This document shows positions 5,699-8,795 of a DNA stretch of 8,795 nucleotides, piece by piece (within the stretch, counting starts at the first letter, position 1; every line of letters starts with the position of its first letter). The stretch lies in the NCBI GenBank assembly GCA_947366645.1, contig CANBAX010000033.1:1-8795 (forward strand). Direction: 5' to 3'. The stretch is from an uncultured Clostridia bacterium (GTDB lineage: Bacteria; Bacillota; Clostridia; Christensenellales; UBA1242). The position numbers and the translations under genes are program-made. Below the pieces are notes generated by a model. The model was not told the DNA's origin and did no database searches. It was given only the letters and a program-made list of their open reading frames with translations.

Positions 5699-8600
5699 TT
5701 AGTCGCTTTCTCTTTCTTGAGGTCCTTTTAATTTAAACGGGTTAAATCTCTTTTCATCTGCCTCTTTCTTTGTAATATTTTCTTTGCCTTCTTCCTCTTC
5801 ACTTGTCTTTGATGAAGCGGATTTTTCTTTAACTGCCTCGGTAAAGATTGCCGCATTTTTAGCAATGGTTTCAGCACTTGTGGTTTTGCTTGTCACGCGT
5901 TTAAAGCCCGCCATATGTGCAATGGCTTCAGCCATATCTTGGTCATCAATTTTCTGTTTGTTCTTTACCTGCTTCACAACTTTTTCAGCCCATTTATTAA
6001 AATCAAATCCTTTTGCAGATAAATCAGGGGCGTCGAAAGGTGTTGGAGTGTCAACAGGGAAACTGCCTAAGTATTCAGATAATGCATTTATTCTTTCCTT
6101 GCCAGTATCGTCAGGCATTTTCATAATTTCCATTAATTTTTGAAGACCTTCTTTACGTAGCTGAGCTCTTGTGTCATATTTTTCCTCTGTTTTATGGAAA
6201 TTCTTACTTGACCATTTTTCTTTTGCTGAAACATCTTCGTCAACACTTCTACCTTTCTTAAACTCTTGGATTTTGCCAATTTGGTGTGTGTCTGTGATGT
6301 TATTTTGCTTTTTAAGTGCTTGTAGTGAGGTGTCTGCCAATACTTTTGCTTGGGTTTTACCTACTATTTTTTCAATTGTAAGTAATTTTTGCTTACCTTG
6401 TATGTCAAGCCCAAGATTAATGTCTTTTTGTTCTTTTAAAAGCCTTTTTTCCACTGCATCGGCGATAGTTTTACCGTCTACATTTTTAGTTTTGCTTGAA
6501 TGGATATCTTTAAGTGTTTCAGCATAATCGAGGGTCTTTTGATGTTCTTGTGTTCTTAAAGCACTCTCGTGTACAATTTCATCTACTTGTTCTGATATTT
6601 TTGAGATTTCGGCTATTGATTCCGTTAAAGTTTGGCGGCAATCTTCTGGCAACACCGATAAAATTTGTTCAGTTGCTGCCTGAGATAGATTCTTTTGTGA
6701 CATTAAATGCATTGCGAGTGCATACTTGTTTTGCTCCATAGCAACTTGTCTTGCCTCTGGCGAAAGATTTTTCATATCTTGGCAAAGCTTTTTAAATGTA
6801 AATTCATTTAGATTTTTGGTATTTTCTATCATGTCGATTTGTTTATTGTAGACATCTTCTTGCTGTTGATTTAATTTTCTCATAGCAGCTAGAGCTTTGT
6901 TTCTTTCTTCGACCTTTTCTTCGTCGAGAAGACTATTAAGCGCATCTTCAGAAAGTCCATAGCGGGCTTTGAAAGCCTCTAACATCTTGCCTTTTTCGCT
7001 ACCATTTGCATTATTAATTAGTTGCAGTTCTTCCAAAAACGCCTTGCGTTTAAGTAAGTTGCTCTCATTAATAAAGTCTTGATAACCTTCACCAAATATT
7101 TCGCTCCAGTATTTAGCATCATGATTTTCGTCCGTATCTAAAAGATTTTCTTTTGTTGCATCAGCTTTTGCACTGGCGGCATTAAGTTCTTTGGTTTTTT
7201 CCCAGTGTGCTTCTCTTTCTTTTTCAGATGCCCTTTCCTTTTTTCTAAGTGGGTCAATAATATACTGCTCAAGTTTAAGGTAAGGGTTGGCAAGTCTGTC
7301 CGCATTTACAGCAAGCCAAGCACCGCCAGCGGTAACTGCTACACCAACAGCAGCAAAAACTGCTGCAAAAGCAGGGGCAAACAAAAGCCCCACAAGCATA
7401 AGTACCATACCGGCAAGCATCATATTGACGCCCCAGTCAGGACTAATTTTAGATTTGACCTTTGACATGTCTACACTTTTCATAGGTGTGCTTGTAAAAG
7501 GAGTTTCCTCACTAAGACGCTCTCTGCCACTCTTTTCTTCTGTTACAGGCTCGTCCGCTTCTATAGAAATAGGTTCTGCTGTAACAACAGGAGTATTATC
7601 CGGTTCCTTTATAGGGGCTTCATCAGTTTTGTCGGCGTTTTCGACTATAGCATTAAAAACTTCAGGGGAACGTTCCTTTTCACCTTGTTCAACAGTAAAA
7701 GTAAAGGTTTTCCCTTTGAGTTTTGTATCGAATTTTCTTTCATCATCTGAGCTTGCCCATTCCGCTATGATTTCATTTCCTTTGCTGTCTTTGCCTATCT
7801 CGCTAAAGCCACTTTCAGGTTTAGGAAATTTGACACTATCATCATAAAAATCCTTCAACTGTGTAACAGCATCAAGATATTCGCTTTGTACTGCAGTTTC
7901 CCCATTTGATTTTGGTAGGTCGATAAAAGCATACTTAGGATTTGCTTTTGTTCCAACATTTAATTTGAGATAAGGAGATTTAACATTTCCGTTCTCATCT
8001 CTTGTGGTAAATATGGCAAAACTTTGTACAGGTTTTAAAGAGCCGCTATGGAAAGCGAATGCTTGTCCATTTTCCTTATTTTTTAAAAAGTGATAGGTAT
8101 TTTTGCCCTCTTTACTAGGAAGAGTAAGTGCGAAGGCTGAAAAATTTTCTGATATGTCATATTCTCTTGTTGTTTCTTCTTGTTGTACAGTAGCCTCCAA
8201 ATATGTACCAAGCATAAATGAAGGTATCTGAGTAGTAATATTCTTAGATTTAGAGGTTCTAACAAGTTTTATATTTGTATCTTTACTATCAAGCATTCTT
8301 TCAAAACATCTAGTACTCATTGTAATATCAATGCCTTGTTCATTTCCCTCAACTTCTTTGGGTGTGTAAGATGTTTCATGGTCATTATATTTAATATAAA
8401 CACCAGTAGCGTTAATACGACATTCGTAATTTTTATTTCCGTCTTTTGCTTTTACATGCACTTTAAGTTCGTTATTATCTGTGTCTACTTCAATAGGGGA
8501 AATGCCCTCTGAAGTAGGCTCTATTTTTAAGGTTGCATTACCCAATAAAATTAGATTTTCTTTAACTTCTGGTGGCAAAGCCGTAACAACCTCCTCATTT

Positions 8601-8767
8601 AAATTGAGAAGCAATTTGTTTGTTATACTACCAATTATTTTGTCATTTACTGAGAAAGTCATGAGAGGTTTATTTGATGCACTTGTCATGGCGAATTTTT
8701 GTTGGAGTTTTGTTTCAATTTCTCCCTTTTTAATTTTAATTTTGTTTATAACTTCACTTGTAGCCAT
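5699..8767 (-). CDS. Large hypothetical protein with a central membrane hairpin
   Basis: I do not recognise this 1022-residue protein. It has no signal peptide. Residues 40-370 are mixed, with many beta-like alternating stretches (IIGSITNKLLLNL at 44-56, AFALTLPS at 211-218, KTFTFTVE at 353-360). Residues 371-440 are an acidic, Pro/Thr-rich linker. Residues 445-487 form one hydrophobic block that probably makes two membrane helices with a turn at P465. Lysines before it and RKK (508-510) after it suggest, by the positive-inside rule, that both large domains are cytoplasmic. Residues 500-980 are highly charged and mainly helical, with possible coiled coils near 505-540, 575-650 and 715-780 and a weak repeat between 604 and 730. 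The tail (980-1022) is charged and probably disordered. Cysteines are few (116, 154, 662, 710). The start has GGAGG five bases upstream. The gene is intact, and its stop abuts the ychF ribosome binding site. Confidence 0.88.
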   Translation of the reverse strand: MATSEVINKIKIKKGEIETKLQQKFAMTSASNKPLMTFSVNDKIIGSITNKLLLNLNEEVVTALPPEVKENLILLGNATLKIEPTSEGISPIEVDTDNNELKVHVKAKDGNKNYECRINATGVYIKYNDHETSYTPKEVEGNEQGIDITMSTRCFERMLDSKDTNIKLVRTSKSKNITTQIPSFMLGTYLEATVQQEETTREYDISENFSAFALTLPSKEGKNTYHFLKNKENGQAFAFHSGSLKPVQSFAIFTTRDENGNVKSPYLKLNVGTKANPKYAFIDLPKSNGETAVQSEYLDAVTQLKDFYDDSVKFPKPESGFSEIGKDSKGNEIIAEWASSDDERKFDTKLKGKTFTFTVEQGEKERSPEVFNAIVENADKTDEAPIKEPDNTPVVTAEPISIEADEPVTEEKSGRERLSEETPFTSTPMKSVDMSKVKSKISPDWGVNMMLAGMVLMLVGLLFAPAFAAVFAAVGVAVTAGGAWLAVNADRLANPYLKLEQYIIDPLRKKERASEKEREAHWEKTKELNAASAKADATKENLLDTDENHDAKYWSEIFGEGYQDFINESNLLKRKAFLEELQLINNANGSEKGKMLEAFKARYGLSEDALNSLLDEEKVEERNKALAAMRKLNQQQEDVYNKQIDMIENTKNLNEFTFKKLCQDMKNLSPEARQVAMEQNKYALAMHLMSQKNLSQAATEQILSVLPEDCRQTLTESIAEISKISEQVDEIVHESALRTQEHQKTLDYAETLKDIHSSKTKNVDGKTIADAVEKRLLKEQKDINLGLDIQGKQKLLTIEKIVGKTQAKVLADTSLQALKKQNNITDTHQIGKIQEFKKGRSVDEDVSAKEKWSSKNFHKTEEKYDTRAQLRKEGLQKLMEIMKMPDDTGKERINALSEYLGSFPVDTPTPFDAPDLSAKGFDFNKWAEKVVKQVKNKQKIDDQDMAEAIAHMAGFKRVTSKTTSAETIAKNAAIFTEAVKEKSASSKTSEEEEGKENITKKEADEKRFNPFKLKGPQERESD

Positions 8768-8770
8768 ATT

Positions 8771-8777
8771 TTCCTCC
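8771..8777 (-). promoter_or_regulatory. Ribosome binding site of the 1022-residue protein
   Basis: GGAGGAA on the minus strand, with its GGAGG core five bases before the ATG at 8767, is a near-perfect Shine-Dalgarno. It fixes the start codon and argues that this large reading frame is really translated. Confidence 0.88.
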
Positions 8778-8795
8778 AGTATTTATAATATAATA

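Larger units (their letters stand above)
866..8767 (-). other. Predicted six-gene operon: 1022-residue protein, ychF, mrnC, rlmB, sigH, metG-like
   Basis: Six codirectional genes are separated by 12, 6, 12, 15 and 9 bases. No terminator hairpin is visible between them, and ribosome binding sites overlap or abut the preceding stop codons at ychF, mrnC, rlmB and the synthetase gene. The unit ends at the intrinsic terminator at 867-836. Its promoter is not identified; it may lie right of 8795. Internal promoters cannot be excluded, particularly for sigH. Confidence 0.72.

Noticed and set aside
7287..7847. A 186-codon plus-strand open frame rich in Ala, Ser and Thr opposite the large protein gene
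   Set aside because: It is antisense to the intact 1022-residue frame. Its composition simply mirrors the Ala/Gly/Val-rich membrane hairpin and the acidic linker on the other strand, and it has no recognisable domain.
8781..8795. A TATTATATTATAAAT stretch upstream of the large protein gene as a -10 promoter element
   Set aside because: It contains several overlapping -10-like hexamers, but any -35 lies outside the window. The best-placed hexamer would put the transcription start on the ribosome binding site. AT-rich sequence alone does not support a call.
1..8795. Mollicute-like organism with UGA read as tryptophan
   Set aside because: All long frames are open under the standard code with tryptophan as TGG, and sigma-H is not expected in Mollicutes.
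1..8795. CRISPR array, insertion sequence, prophage or other mobile element
   Set aside because: I saw no regularly spaced direct repeats, transposase or integrase motifs, or terminal inverted repeats. The only clear inverted repeats are the two terminators.

Overview
The window is AT-rich bacterial DNA using the standard code: tryptophans are TGG, and every gene runs intact to TAA or TAG. It most likely comes from an uncultured member of the Bacillota (Clostridia-like). The main evidence is a sporulation-type sigma-H gene, a mini-RNase III gene and rlmB in the order mrnC-rlmB-sigH, which is characteristic of that phylum. Strong GGAGG-type ribosome binding sites agree with this. I cannot name a genus.

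Everything called is on the minus strand, so the biological order runs from right to left. A 1022-residue protein of unknown function (8767-5699) comes first. It is followed by ychF (5686-4598), mrnC (4591-4202), rlmB (4189-3467), sigH (3451-2864) and a divergent methionyl-tRNA synthetase (2854-866). Gaps between these genes are only 6-15 bases, and several ribosome binding sites touch or overlap the preceding stop codon, so this looks like one operon. A clean intrinsic terminator overlaps the stop codon of the synthetase gene. Next come a gene for a small polytopic membrane protein (803-135), a second intrinsic terminator, and an initiator tRNA-fMet (62-1, cut by the window edge) with its own strong promoter. 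There is no gene-free stretch longer than about 75 bases.

The recognisable operon genes concern translation and gene expression: a ribosome-associated ATPase, 23S rRNA maturation, 23S rRNA methylation, the stationary-phase sigma factor and an aminoacyl-tRNA synthetase. In Bacillus subtilis the comparable cluster is cysS-mrnC-rlmB-yacP-sigH. Here ychF takes the cysS side, yacP is absent and a MetRS-like gene follows sigH.

The least explained items are three. The first is the 1022-residue protein, with a central membrane hairpin flanked by two large, probably cytoplasmic domains. The second is the MetRS-like protein, which has altered catalytic signatures and an insertion of about 45 residues. 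The third is the compact overlap in which the -35 box of the tRNA-fMet promoter lies inside the stem of the upstream terminator.
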